Position numbers and translations under genes: made by a program. This document shows positions 16,629 through 26,052 of a stretch of 64,000 bases of DNA, piece by piece. The number at the start of each line of letters is the position of its first letter. Position 1 is the stretch's first letter. Source of the stretch: Rhodocytophaga rosea (GTDB taxonomy: Bacteria; Bacteroidota; Bacteroidia; Cytophagales; 172606-1); contig NZ_CP048222.1 in NCBI RefSeq assembly GCF_010119975.1, positions 8,904,501-8,968,500 on the forward strand, given 5' to 3'. A model generated the notes under the pieces. It worked only from the letters and a program-made list of their open reading frames with translations. It made no database searches and was not told the origin of the DNA.

Positions 16629-18962
16629 ATGATAAAGAACAATCTGAAAATCGCTATACGGATACTCTGGAAAAACAAACTTTTTTCATTAGTCAATATA
16701 CTGAGCTTGTCATTGAGTATGGCAGTTGGTGTTATTCTCTTTACAGGCCTAAAAGCCACTTTTGATAAAGACCATTTTCATCCAAAATTAAATCAACTCG
16801 TGCGGATACTCACGCAGGAAACAAAGGAGGGGGAACAAACCAAATGGGCAACAACTCCATTGCCGTTGGCAGCTCAACTGGAAAGCGTCTCTTTTGTTGA
16901 AAAAACGGTAAAAGTACGTCTGGCAGGAAAACATAACCTGCAAACCGACAAAGGTGATGTACCTATTGACATAAAATTTTCAGAGCCTTCTTTTTTTGAT
17001 GTTTTTGGCTTTCAATTGCTCTCAGGTAAAGCACAAAGCCTTGCCAATAATCCCACCATCCTTTTTTTAACCCAAAAAACAGCAGAAAAGATATTTGGTA
17101 ACGCAAATGCTTTAGGGCAAACGGTTCAATTTGAAAATTTAGGCTATTATACCGTTGGGGGAATTATCCAGGACCCGCCTTTAGAAACACATCTGCCTAT
17201 TGAAGCAATGTTATCTATTAATGCTACCCAACTGCTTGAAAAAAAAGGAGCAATCCGTGATATTTCACAAAATTGGGAAGACTTCAAGAGTTGGGCAATT
17301 TATGCCCGTTTAAAATCAGAAGGTAATTTAGAGCAACTTAATGCAACGCTCCAGAACTATAACCGCAAACTGGATAAGAGCCATCTTCAGTTTTTGGCAC
17401 AACCCATAGAAGACATTACCCCTGGAAAAATTGATCTTAAAAATAACCCCAATGCGGGCGTTAGTTGGGAAGATGTAAAAACGCAGCTATTCATCATTCT
17501 ATCTTTAACCCTTTTAGCTGCTTTCAATTATATCAGTTTGGCATTGGCGCGTGCTTTCTCCCGGGCGCAGGAAGTAGGTATCCGCAAAACCATAGGCGCA
17601 ACAAGAGGACAAGTTATCGGTCAATTTTTAATGGAATCGACCCTTGTTGCCCTGTTTGCTTTGTTGTTTACAGTGCCATGTGTTACTATTTTAGCCCACT
17701 ATATACCCGATATGGATGATGTGACATTCTCCTGGGATACAGCCTTAATAGTAGGCTTGATAACCTACGCAGTCATCACAGGCGTAGTAGCAGGGGCATT
17801 TCCCTCATGGCTATTGTCAGCGTTTCAGCCTATACAGGTTTTGCGTAAAATGAAGAATATAAAGCTGTTCCGGGGTGTTGGTGTTTATAAAGCTTTGATT
17901 GTCGTTCAATTTTCTGTGACCATCATGCTGATGATATTGGTTGTCATAGTAGCCGATTATGATAGAAAAAACAATGCAATCATCAGATCAACTGTGCCAT
18001 CCAATGTGCTGACACTGGATTTAAAAGGTGAAAAATATCAAAACCTGCAAAACGAAATAAGTGGGTTAAGTCAGGTGGAAACGATTTTGGCTACTAACTG
18101 GTACTATGAACCCATTAAAATGGGTAAAGATTCTGTAACGCTAAACGATAAAACTCTGGAAATAAATTACGTGAGTATTGACCCACGAACAATCGAAAGG
18201 GAAGGTATCAGCTTACTAGCTGGGCAAAATTTTCCTTCAACTATGCCCCAAAGTACGGAGCAATATGTGTTGGTGAATGAAGCTGCCGCAAAATTATTGG
18301 AATCTAAATCGGAGACCCTGGTGGGGCAAAATCTCTTGCTTGACTCTGCCTCTGTACAAGTGATTGGCATCATACCCAATGAGATTATTGGCCAACAACT
18401 CCCTTTAATCTATCGGTATTTGCCAAATGAAATAACCACCTTGACCATAAAAATAAAGCCAAATACAGAAATGGAAGCGACCAAGGCCATTCAATCGGTA
18501 TGGAAAGACCATTTTCCTGAGAAAACAGCAAATCTTTATAACTTAAAAGAATATCGTTATTCAGGAGAAATCAGTGGAGAAATGGAAATCTTTGGAGGCT
18601 CTGCCCTGATTGTTATGATAATCGCTGCTTTGGGCATTTTAGGCATAGCCAGTTACTCAGTAGAAATACGCACCAAAGAACTGGGCATAAGAAAAGTATT
18701 GGGTGCAAGCAATCTAAAACTGGTGTGGACAGTTACCCAAAATTTTGGTATTCTTCTCCTGCTTGCCGGCCTTATTGGTGTTCCGGCGGGCTTGTTTTGC
18801 GGTAATTTATTAAGAGAAGAAATGGGCAGTCATCTTGATTTGGGTCTTATAAATATAAGCATAGGCTTTGGTTTGGTTGCCATCATTGGGTTACTGGTTG
18901 TCCTATCCCAAACCATTCGAGCGGGGCAAATTGAACCTGTAAAAGTTTTAAAAGCAGAGTAA
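16629..18962 (+). CDS. ABC transporter permease, MacB/FtsX type
   Basis: A 777-residue inner-membrane protein with two tandem halves. Each half has a periplasmic MacB-like core domain and an FtsX permease domain. Hydrophobic segments occur near residues 20-40, 285-305, 335-355, 375-400, 425-445 and in the last 130 residues, and GIRKTIGATRGQVI and GIRKVLGASNLKLV are the coupling-helix motifs that contact the ATPase. The start MIKNNLKIAIRILWKNK is typical of these Bacteroidota permeases. No ATPase gene is adjacent, so it must work with one encoded elsewhere. Known relatives move lipoproteins, peptides or antibiotics outward; substrate here is unknown. Confidence 0.92.
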   Translation: MIKNNLKIAIRILWKNKLFSLVNILSLSLSMAVGVILFTGLKATFDKDHFHPKLNQLVRILTQETKEGEQTKWATTPLPLAAQLESVSFVEKTVKVRLAGKHNLQTDKGDVPIDIKFSEPSFFDVFGFQLLSGKAQSLANNPTILFLTQKTAEKIFGNANALGQTVQFENLGYYTVGGIIQDPPLETHLPIEAMLSINATQLLEKKGAIRDISQNWEDFKSWAIYARLKSEGNLEQLNATLQNYNRKLDKSHLQFLAQPIEDITPGKIDLKNNPNAGVSWEDVKTQLFIILSLTLLAAFNYISLALARAFSRAQEVGIRKTIGATRGQVIGQFLMESTLVALFALLFTVPCVTILAHYIPDMDDVTFSWDTALIVGLITYAVITGVVAGAFPSWLLSAFQPIQVLRKMKNIKLFRGVGVYKALIVVQFSVTIMLMILVVIVADYDRKNNAIIRSTVPSNVLTLDLKGEKYQNLQNEISGLSQVETILATNWYYEPIKMGKDSVTLNDKTLEINYVSIDPRTIEREGISLLAGQNFPSTMPQSTEQYVLVNEAAAKLLESKSETLVGQNLLLDSASVQVIGIIPNEIIGQQLPLIYRYLPNEITTLTIKIKPNTEMEATKAIQSVWKDHFPEKTANLYNLKEYRYSGEISGEMEIFGGSALIVMIIAALGILGIASYSVEIRTKELGIRKVLGASNLKLVWTVTQNFGILLLLAGLIGVPAGLFCGNLLREEMGSHLDLGLINISIGFGLVAIIGLLVVLSQTIRAGQIEPVKVLKAE

Positions 18963-18977
18963 AAAAGGTAAACATAT

Positions 18978-20142
18978 TAGGGTTTCCGCACTAAATATTA
19001 AGTTTTAAGAATAGCTAACAGGAAATTAGTGTCTCTGTTAGCTTTTTTTCTTTTCCGTTTGACACTCACGCAAGAAGGCTCTTTTTTGAGCAGATGCAAA
19101 GACCACTTTCTAATCAGATGCAGATTGATGGGTCCTTTATCTTTCCTGACTTTAGCCTCATCTTCCCTAAAGGTAACATCTAGTTGCCAATGCAAGCCAT
19201 TCTCTATCGCCCAATGGCCTCTTATGTAGCGGCTGTACAAGGCAGGGTCTGTATCTGTTAAACTGCTTATATAGAACAGGGTTTGTTCTTGCTTTTTGCC
19301 TGCTATAATGCGTTTTCTTTCTACCATGACTAAAGTATGTAAGTCCTGCCATTTTTCCTTTTCCTCTACCAAATCAATGCATTGAGCAATATATACCCTA
19401 CGTTCTTCTCCTCTGCCATGGGCTTTATCTAGTTGCTGATTAAAAGCGAGAGCAGACTTATTGATTTGCATAAAATGGGCTACCTGCTCATAGAGTACAC
19501 CTTGATTAGCCTTTAGGGCAATCACATAATGGGCTTGCTTATCCCTGATCTTTTCTACAATTGCCTGCTGACAAGCAATAGCATCTATAGTAATGATACT
19601 ACCTTTGCAATCAAGGGTATCTAATAAAGCAGGAATAGTTGTAATCTCATTACTCTTGGCTTCTACGGCTACTTGTCCAAAGCTTAAGCTATGTTCCTCT
19701 ACCCATACATTGACCATACGAACCAAAGCATGCTTTTTGCCTGCAGGTATAGTACCTCTCAATTCTTTGCCATCTATACATACCTGCTTGCCTGCTAAGG
19801 AGAAGCCAGCTACACACGCTTTGAAGCATTGCTCCAAACTATGGCTATCCAGGTGTCTGATCACCCGATTTAAAGTGTCAGCAGAAGGTATACCATTAAC
19901 AAAACTTAATCCTAGTTCTTGCTGCAGAAACGCTGTATTATCTTTGCCATAATCTGCTATCTCGTCAAAGTCATCACAATCGGCTATTACCCCACATAAA
20001 ACTAAGCCTAAAATATCTGCTAATAGATGTAAGCAGCGGCCTTGCACCCGAAAATCAGCTACTTTGTTTAGTATCTTTTTAAGTTCCATGCACAAAGTTA
20101 GCCCCTCTTTCCTTTTTCTCTATCTTTGGTGCGGAAACCCTA
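18978..20142 (-). mobile_element. ISAs1-family insertion sequence
   Basis: Perfect 14-bp inverted ends (TAGGGTTTCCGCAC) bound the element. The 9-bp sequence TAAACATAT is repeated exactly on both sides (18969-18977 and 20143-20151). The intact duplication points to a recent insertion. Confidence 0.92.
18998..20095 (-). CDS. ISAs1-family transposase
   Basis: This transposase has 365 residues. The N-terminal half carries an H-repeat-associated (DUF4372/DDE-like) segment with LADILGLVLCGVIADCDDFD, and the centre has CIDGKELRG and IITIDAIACQ, which contain two catalytic aspartates. The C-terminal RGHWAIENGLHWQLDV holds the glutamate. These are the family's standard markers. The frame is complete and the element's target duplication is perfect, so it is probably functional. 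Confidence 0.92.
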   Translation of the reverse strand: MCMELKKILNKVADFRVQGRCLHLLADILGLVLCGVIADCDDFDEIADYGKDNTAFLQQELGLSFVNGIPSADTLNRVIRHLDSHSLEQCFKACVAGFSLAGKQVCIDGKELRGTIPAGKKHALVRMVNVWVEEHSLSFGQVAVEAKSNEITTIPALLDTLDCKGSIITIDAIACQQAIVEKIRDKQAHYVIALKANQGVLYEQVAHFMQINKSALAFNQQLDKAHGRGEERRVYIAQCIDLVEEKEKWQDLHTLVMVERKRIIAGKKQEQTLFYISSLTDTDPALYSRYIRGHWAIENGLHWQLDVTFREDEAKVRKDKGPINLHLIRKWSLHLLKKEPSCVSVKRKRKKANRDTNFLLAILKT

Positions 20143-20151
20143 TAAACATAT

Positions 20152-20463
20152 GTATTAATCAATGGCTTTTGTATGTCTTCGTGTGCGGATGTGGCAGCCA
20201 TTTTATCTTTTAACAAAAAAGCCATATGTATAGGACATCAAACCGGAGGAGGCTATCAGAGGAATCACAGCGGATTAATACCAGAAACTACCATGCCTCC
20301 TTTTAATTTCACGATCAGTGTACCCTTACAAAAATCTGTTTATCATGTTGACAGCTCAAAAAATATAGGTACAGGGACAATACCAGACTTTGAAGTCAAC
20401 CAGACCATTAATGACATGTTGGAAGGGAAAGACATAGCGAAACAAACGGCTATTGAGCTGTAA
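20152..20463 (+). pseudogene. C-terminal fragment of an S41-family peptidase
   Basis: The fragment of about 100 residues contains SCADVAAILSFNKKA and GHQTGGGYQRNHSG, the region around the S41 catalytic lysine and downstream loops, followed by PDFEVNQTINDMLEGKD. Everything upstream, including the catalytic serine region, is missing. The IS element begins immediately before it, but the DNA on the other side of the IS is the ABC permease gene. So the truncation predates the insertion or came with a larger deletion. It is not expected to be active. Confidence 0.6.
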
Positions 20464-20830
20464 AAAAATAACTCAAACTAGTTCAAAGGCTGGCAAGCCC
20501 TAGTTTTGGGTATACCGGCAAGAAGATAAATTATCACAATTCAGAGTTTCAAAAATGGAGTTGTTAAATGAACTACCCCTTACTTGAAACTTAAATAGCT
20601 TAAGTACAAAGTCTGATCGGTTTCTGCTTTCCATCCTGCTCTTTTCTGATGCCTACCTGCAGGCTAACCTACTGAATTGCTGTCTAGAATTTTACTTAGA
20701 CTAACACAGAAGATTAAATTAAGATAGCCTCATCCTCTATAAAAGATAAAATAGGGGTTAAGCCATTTTGGTACATTTCTTGTAATAAATAAAACAAAAT
20801 AAAGATAGCATTGAAGTTAACCGTACAGCT
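20464..20830. other. intergenic region with a family B repeat
   Basis: It holds no supported gene. A family B copy with arms AGTTTCAA and TTGAAACT lies at 20545-20592 (core GTTGTTAAATGAACTACCCC). Confidence 0.55.
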
Positions 20831-21022
20831 ATGATACAGCCAAAAGAAGTGAATTTGGTTTCTACACTTGTTGCTCCTAGTAGAATTCCATCTTTAGAAA
20901 GATATTTAGCTATTACTCAAGTTCAACCCCTGACAGCTTTGATGGAAGAAATTATTGCCTTTCAACTGGAAGAACAAGCTTTATTTACCAATTTTGAATC
21001 TTCCACTAACTGCCTCAACTAA
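20831..21022 (+). CDS. possible small protein, 63 aa
   Basis: The frame would encode a 63-residue soluble protein with a predicted C-terminal helix (ALMEEIIAFQLEEQALF). No family is recognised, and no neighbouring gene supports it. It is listed because the frame is intact and its composition is plausible. Confidence 0.3.
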   Translation: MIQPKEVNLVSTLVAPSRIPSLERYLAITQVQPLTALMEEIIAFQLEEQALFTNFESSTNCLN

Positions 21023-21040
21023 TAGCCAAAAGGGTATTCT

Positions 21041-21067
21041 TGTCAGGCTCCCTGTTTTTCCAGACAG
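21041..21067 (+). repeat. family A dispersed repeat
   Basis: TGTCAGGCTCCCTGTTTTTC then CAGACAG, one base longer than the consensus. It lies just before the IS1182 relic. Confidence 0.65.
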
Positions 21068-21130
21068 GTTCAGAAAAGAGTTGTATATCCTTTACGTGAA
21101 AGGCAATCTTATGATTAAAACAAATGGGTC

Positions 21131-22025
21131 TGAGTGTTGCACAACGAAAAAGAGGGCAAAATAAAGGACAGGCAGTTGCTGAAGAGGAAGTATTTGACTT
21201 TTAATTTTTGGTTGATGTATAAGAATAAGCAGTTTTTGCAAATTGTAAGCACAAGGCGTCCGAAGCTGATGCACATTCATAGCAGGTTCAGCATCATTTT
21301 ATGAGCGGCTTGTTTACCTTTTGCATTGCTTCTGCTCATGCCAAAGTAATTGAGTACGCTGCCAAAAACAGGTTCTATGGTAGCCATTCTTTGGCCTTTC
21401 CTTCTCTTGCCTTCCCTGCTTTCCACCCGCTGCTGCATGCGTAATGGACCGATGATGCGGAGCATTAGGTCCAATGATAGCGGCGGTAAATGCTAAACAT
21501 TAAGCTTTGTCGCCTTTTTTTACCACAACATTCTTTTTTTAGCGGACATACACTACAGTCTTTTACTTGAGCATGATAGTAATGGTTAGCAAAGCCTTTA
21601 TCCATTCTAATACCATGGTAATAGAGCAACTTTTTGTTGCAGCATACATAGGCATTTTCCGCTATATCATAAGTGAATCCTTCCCTTGATTGACCCGATG
21701 GCGTAGTCAATTGGGATGGTAACTACCATGTAGAAGAATGAAGCCTTTGATGTGGCATGCCTCCAATGAAGCATGGAGCCGATGAGCGCTCGTAGCAGGT
21801 CTATTCTCCCCAGAACTAAAGCCTGCATCGGCTAATAAGTATTGAAAAGGTAATCCATACTGGTTAAGCTTTCTCGATAACTTGTCTACAATTGCCAATG
21901 AATAACCCCGGGGCAGCGCCCGCGATATCGAGGTTAAAACAAAGAGAGCTGTCCAGTATGTTTCTTCTGATAATGGATTTCTAGCGAAAAAAGGCACTTT
22001 GCAGGAGCATAGCCGGAGGCTATGA
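21131..22025 (-). pseudogene. truncated IS1182-family transposase
   Basis: Four frame pieces reproduce the C-terminal half of the same transposase that is encoded at 58.6-60.2 kb: VDKLSRKLNQYGLPFQYLLAD, the cysteine cluster DCSVCPLKKECC, RRKGQRMATIEPVFGSVLNY and a final PCAYNLQKLL. Stops and frameshifts separate them. The outer end retains GTTGCACAACG, the terminus shared with the 58.6-kb copy, while the other end is lost at about 22025. It is a dead 5'-truncated copy. Confidence 0.75.
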
Positions 22026-22204
22026 ACCGAAAAGTAAAGAAGTTGCAGTCAAAAAGACATATTTGTAACTTAAAGAAACTAACTCAAACAGCTTCTGAAT
22101 AATTTTGTTCCCACGTAGGAATAGATATGCACATTCATATCTCGAGTCATTCACTGATAGCAACCTAATTTTCCTAAAATTGTCTTTTGATGCTGGCATT
22201 CTAC

Positions 22205-22981
22205 TTATAAAACATCTAGATTTTTTGCCACAACAAAAAACAGCAGGTTGAGCAGAAACTGGCATATATAGGCAGAAAACATCATGAATGCTGCACAAAG
22301 TACACCAGTCCATCGTTTGAAGCCGAAAAACTGCTTGTATACCCACACATTATACAACAGCGTAACCACAACATAGAAGTTAATCACATACCGGGGTGTA
22401 GTGGAATAGCATTCAAATAGGGGCACCATAGAGACAAACAGCAGCAATTGCTGGGAAGTGATGTAGGTGTTTAATACAATATTTTCGGCATAGTTGTAGG
22501 CTTTTCTGCGTAACAACCAGGAGAATATGGCAAAAACTGGTATGGTTATAATATTAATAAGGGTTGTATAGGTATCAGCATAAAGCCAGAAACCAGCTAG
22601 CCGTGAGTCTGACGCTATGCTCAAAATTCCTGAAGTCGGCTGTCCGGAGAAGAAGTGGTAACGGGTAGAAAAAAAAGCAGCGACCGCACCAATCAGTAAT
22701 ACATATTTATGGGGAGGATAATACTTTATGCGGCGGCCCTCGATATACTCCCGGATGGCTTCTCCAGGCTTGATACACAGGGATTTCAAGGTGAATATAA
22801 ATCCCTGATTTACATCTACTACAGAAAAGAAAGCCTCCCAAAGCAATGGCTTTACTTCCAGCTGCCTAGTAGCGGTAGCCTGTCCGCAATGATAGCAGTA
22901 ATTACCCTTGCAGGGAGTGTTACAATTTTTACAAACGGTTCTATTCTTTTGCCTGGAAACTTTTTTGGAAGTTACTTCCAT
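22205..22981 (-). CDS. DUF3667 membrane protein with zinc ribbon
   Basis: The 258-residue protein begins with a four-cysteine zinc ribbon (C17, C20, C29, C32; CKNCN and CYHCGQ), followed by a long hydrophobic region with about five membrane helices. This plan is that of the DUF3667 family, common in Bacteroidota and functionally uncharacterised. The gene starts just 11 bp after the YHS-gene stop on the same strand, so the two are probably cotranscribed from the palindrome-controlled promoter at about 23.46 kb. Confidence 0.85.
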   Translation of the reverse strand: MEVTSKKVSRQKNRTVCKNCNTPCKGNYCYHCGQATATRQLEVKPLLWEAFFSVVDVNQGFIFTLKSLCIKPGEAIREYIEGRRIKYYPPHKYVLLIGAVAAFFSTRYHFFSGQPTSGILSIASDSRLAGFWLYADTYTTLINIITIPVFAIFSWLLRRKAYNYAENIVLNTYITSQQLLLFVSMVPLFECYSTTPRYVINFYVVVTLLYNVWVYKQFFGFKRWTGVLCAAFMMFSAYICQFLLNLLFFVVAKNLDVL

Positions 22982-22992
22982 AGTCTTACTGC

Positions 22993-23436
22993 TTAATCTT
23001 TTTTAGCTACTTCCGGCCAGTTGTTATCAGCCTTTTCGATAAATTCCTTTTGGCTTTTGTTCCAGGTTTGCTGTACCTCTTTGTTGTAGTTTAGGTACAA
23101 CTTATCCGCTACAATGGTCCATGCCTCAGGGTCGGTGGGGGCTTTGTAGCTTTTAGACATACCATAGGCACAATAGCCGCCATACTGCGGAGCAAATTTT
23201 TCCGGGTTGGCTATAAAATCTTCCTTATTTTGCAGGCTGGAAAAATGCCAGTCAGCACCCTTCCAGGTATGGGTGAATTCTTTTTTACCCTCTACCGGTT
23301 TGCCTTCTTTGAAATAAGCTACCGGGTCGTAGCCTCTGATAGCTCCTTGTGCATTGGTGAATACTTCCCCTTTCTGGGCAAAAGCGGACAAGGCAATAAA
23401 CAAAATAAAAAATAAACTACTGGCAATGATTTTCAT
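22993..23436 (-). CDS. exported YHS-domain protein (first copy)
   Basis: The 147-residue protein has a signal peptide (MKIIASSLFFILFIALSAFA) and a YHS-like domain. YHS domains in metal-transport and oxygenase proteins are small cysteine-bearing modules thought to bind metal; here GYDPVAYFKEG and PQYGGYCAYGMSK are the core motifs, with one conserved Cys. The start at 23436 is chosen over 23475 because it puts the signal peptide at the N-terminus. A 16-bp palindrome and a Bacteroidota promoter precede it. A second YHS gene at 26820 has the same promoter plan. Confidence 0.88.
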   Translation of the reverse strand: MKIIASSLFFILFIALSAFAQKGEVFTNAQGAIRGYDPVAYFKEGKPVEGKKEFTHTWKGADWHFSSLQNKEDFIANPEKFAPQYGGYCAYGMSKSYKAPTDPEAWTIVADKLYLNYNKEVQQTWNKSQKEFIEKADNNWPEVAKKD

Positions 23437-23458
23437 AGTGATTTGATTTAATAACACC

Positions 23459-23486
23459 CAAAAGTATCCTGGCAAATTGTCACCAA
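23459..23486 (-). promoter_or_regulatory. promoter of the first YHS gene
   Basis: On the minus strand TTGG (23483-23486) and TACTTTTG (23459-23466) are separated by 16 bp. They match the Bacteroidota -33 and -7 elements. The palindrome at 23488-23503 ends one base upstream of the -33 element. Confidence 0.7.
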
Positions 23487-23487
23487 G

Positions 23488-23503
23488 TGTCGGGTAGGCG
23501 ACA
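23488..23503. promoter_or_regulatory. 16-bp palindromic operator, divergent promoters
   Basis: TGTCGGGTAGGCGACA has arms TGTCG and CGACA. It lies between the YHS gene and the two-component operon. In both directions exactly 21 bp separate it from a -7-like octamer (TACTTTTG on minus, CACCTTTG at 23525-23532 on plus). A near-identical site lies at 26755-26770. Confidence 0.8.
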
Positions 23504-23570
23504 AACAGCTTATTTTTTTCTTCTCACCTTTGTAACAGTAGGGCCAAACCGGTAAATCATTAAGCAGTTC

Positions 23571-24284
23571 ATGAAGAAAGTACTGATTATCGAAGATGAT
23601 ATACATCTGGTAGAACTTCTGTATATCCATCTTACTGACCTGGGTTGCCAGCCTTCCATAGCACAACTCGGTAAAGAAGGCTTGCAGAAAATGATTCAAG
23701 ATAGCTATGACCTGGTTGTATTGGATATTATGCTGCCCGACCTGAATGGCTTTGATATTTGTAAGCAGATACGCAGCCATGATATACGTATACCCATTCT
23801 GATGCTGAGTGCCAAATCTGAGGAGATAGACAAAGTACTGGGTCTGGAACTGGGTGCAGATGATTACCTGACCAAGCCTTTCTCTATCCGCGAATTTATA
23901 GCCAGGGTGAAAGCTATCTTCCGCCGCAGCGAATCCCAAACTCTCTCTCTTCAAGAGGTGCCTGCCGGAGCTTTTACCCTGGGCGATGTGTACATTGATC
24001 CCCATAAGCGGAAAGTACTGTTAAAAGGCAAAGTGGTAGAACTCACACCCAAAGAGTTTGACTTGCTCTGGTTACTGGCTTCTCATGCCGGCTACAGCTA
24101 TTCCCGCAAAGACATTCTTCGGTTGGTGTGGGGTTACGAGTTTGACGGCTACGAGCATACAGTGACTGCACACATCAACAGGCTCCGAAGCAAAATAGAA
24201 CCCTTACTTTCTGCACCAGCCTATATTCTTACATCCTGGGCAGTAGGGTACCGCTTCACAGATGCTTTTTCACCTCAACCATGA
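23571..24284 (+). CDS. OmpR-family response regulator
   Basis: The 237-residue protein has a receiver domain (residues 1-115; acidic pair in IIEDD, phosphoacceptor D52 in VVLDIMLPD, K in LTKPF) and a C-terminal winged helix with ELTPKEFDLLWLL and VTAHINRLRSKIEP. It overlaps the following kinase gene by 4 bp (ATGA), so the two form a translationally coupled pair. The palindrome upstream places the operon under the same control as the YHS genes, or makes it a regulator of them. Confidence 0.95.
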   Translation: MKKVLIIEDDIHLVELLYIHLTDLGCQPSIAQLGKEGLQKMIQDSYDLVVLDIMLPDLNGFDICKQIRSHDIRIPILMLSAKSEEIDKVLGLELGADDYLTKPFSIREFIARVKAIFRRSESQTLSLQEVPAGAFTLGDVYIDPHKRKVLLKGKVVELTPKEFDLLWLLASHAGYSYSRKDILRLVWGYEFDGYEHTVTAHINRLRSKIEPLLSAPAYILTSWAVGYRFTDAFSPQP

Positions 24285-25768
24285 GCTACCAGCATACTCC
24301 TCCTGCCAGGTTTACAAACAGTTTGTACTGGAAGATATTCTACATTTTCCTGTTCTTGCTCAGCTTGTTATCTTTTGCCTATGTATACATGACGGTAATA
24401 TCCGCCAGAAGGTATTTTGAGGCCTCTCATCAGCGGCTCAACCGCAATGTAGCCGCCCATATTGCCCGTTTCTCCTCCCCTTTTCTCCATGATACCCTGA
24501 GTAAAGCCCAGGCAGAAAAAGTGTTTTTTAATGCCATGGTCATGAACCCAAGTATTGAAGTATATCTGCTAAATCCGGAAGGCAAGGTCCTCTCCTATTA
24601 TGCACCCGAGAAAAAACTACATTTGTCTGCCGTTTCGCTGGTGCCTATCCATGCATTTATTACAGCTGTAGGTAACGATTATATCCTAGGTGACGATCCG
24701 AGAAACAGGGATAAGCAAAAAATATTCTCGGCAGCCAGCATAGAGAAAGGCGAAAAGCTGGTGGGCTATATTTATGTGGTACTGGCAGGAGAAGCATACG
24801 ATACTACTATGAAAACGCTGCTTAACAGGCATATCCTGGGCCTGGCCACTCAGATTATGGCCATTACCCTGGCCGCCACCCTGCTCATCGGCCTTTATGC
24901 TTTTAGGCTGATTACCCGCAACCTGAAAGCAGTTATCAGCACTGTAGAGAAGTTCCACAAAGGAGATTTGCAATCCAGAATAAAAATAGTATCCAGGGAC
25001 GAATTTGCCTTGCTTGCCAGCACCTTTAACCAGATGGCCGATACACTGGCCGGAAACCTGAAAGTGTTAAAAACAGCAGAGGCCCTGCGGCGCGAACTGA
25101 TAGCTAATGTTTCGCACGATTTACGGACACCCATTGCCGCCATACAAGGCTATGCTGAAACCATCATGATGAAAAGTAAGTCGCTGACGAATGCTGACCG
25201 GGAACGCTATACCGGCATTATTTTGCAGAGCAGCGAAAAACTGCGGAAACTGGTAGAGGAACTCTTTGAACTTTCCAAACTGGAAGCCAGTGAGAGTAAG
25301 CCGCATATGGAAGTATTCAATGTGGCCGAGCTGATGGGAGAAGTATTCGTGCAGTACCGGATACTTGCCCAGCCCAAGCACCTTTCTGTGAGCTATACCA
25401 GTTTACAGGCAGCTATACTCGTATGTGCCGATATTGGGATGATAGAAAGGGTCATGCAGAACCTGATAGACAATGCCATCAAATACACACCTGAAAAGGG
25501 CAGTATCTCTATACAGGTAGATGTTATAGGAACGCAGGTGCATATCTCAGTAACCAACACAGGTCCAGGTATTCCTTCCGGACAAATCCCTCACCTATTC
25601 AGCCGCTATGCCACCTCAACCCCCGATAAAAGCCCTCCTTCCGGTATGGGACTAGGACTGGTAATTGTGAAAAGAATACTCGATTTGCATTCATTTCCTA
25701 TTTCTGTAGAAAACACAGCTTCCGGTGAAACACGATTCACTTTCCGGATGCCGGTATACCAGCCCTAA
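24281..25768 (+). CDS. sensor histidine kinase
   Basis: A 495-residue inner-membrane kinase. Membrane helices lie near residues 18-40 and 185-205 with a periplasmic sensor of about 140 residues between, then a HAMP domain, the dimerisation helix with H279 in NVSHDLRTPI, and an ATPase domain with N-box NLIDNAIKYTP and G-box GMGLGLVIV. It is the partner of the response regulator before it. The sensor part is not similar to any domain I can name, so the signal is unknown. Context with YHS and DM13 proteins hints at a redox, metal or envelope signal. Confidence 0.95.
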   Translation: MSYQHTPPARFTNSLYWKIFYIFLFLLSLLSFAYVYMTVISARRYFEASHQRLNRNVAAHIARFSSPFLHDTLSKAQAEKVFFNAMVMNPSIEVYLLNPEGKVLSYYAPEKKLHLSAVSLVPIHAFITAVGNDYILGDDPRNRDKQKIFSAASIEKGEKLVGYIYVVLAGEAYDTTMKTLLNRHILGLATQIMAITLAATLLIGLYAFRLITRNLKAVISTVEKFHKGDLQSRIKIVSRDEFALLASTFNQMADTLAGNLKVLKTAEALRRELIANVSHDLRTPIAAIQGYAETIMMKSKSLTNADRERYTGIILQSSEKLRKLVEELFELSKLEASESKPHMEVFNVAELMGEVFVQYRILAQPKHLSVSYTSLQAAILVCADIGMIERVMQNLIDNAIKYTPEKGSISIQVDVIGTQVHISVTNTGPGIPSGQIPHLFSRYATSTPDKSPPSGMGLGLVIVKRILDLHSFPISVENTASGETRFTFRMPVYQP

Positions 25769-26052
25769 AGGTAACCTGAAGAAATACAGGCCACGAATTT
25801 TAACCAGTAACCGATACAAATAATACATTTTGTTGAGATTTCCGTGAGACTTTCCTCCAGTTAAAATTTTAGGTTTGTTTGCCAATAATTACCCTGCCCT
25901 GGCCAGGTTATAAAAAGTATAAGCAAAAAGGTCAATACGGCTTCAGCGTTGCATTCATGTAGTGCCAACGTTCTGCATAGCGGATTACCAAATTATGTAT
26001 AGTTTTAGTAAATTTAGCAGACCCCTTGCTATTCCTATCAAACTGCCTCATC

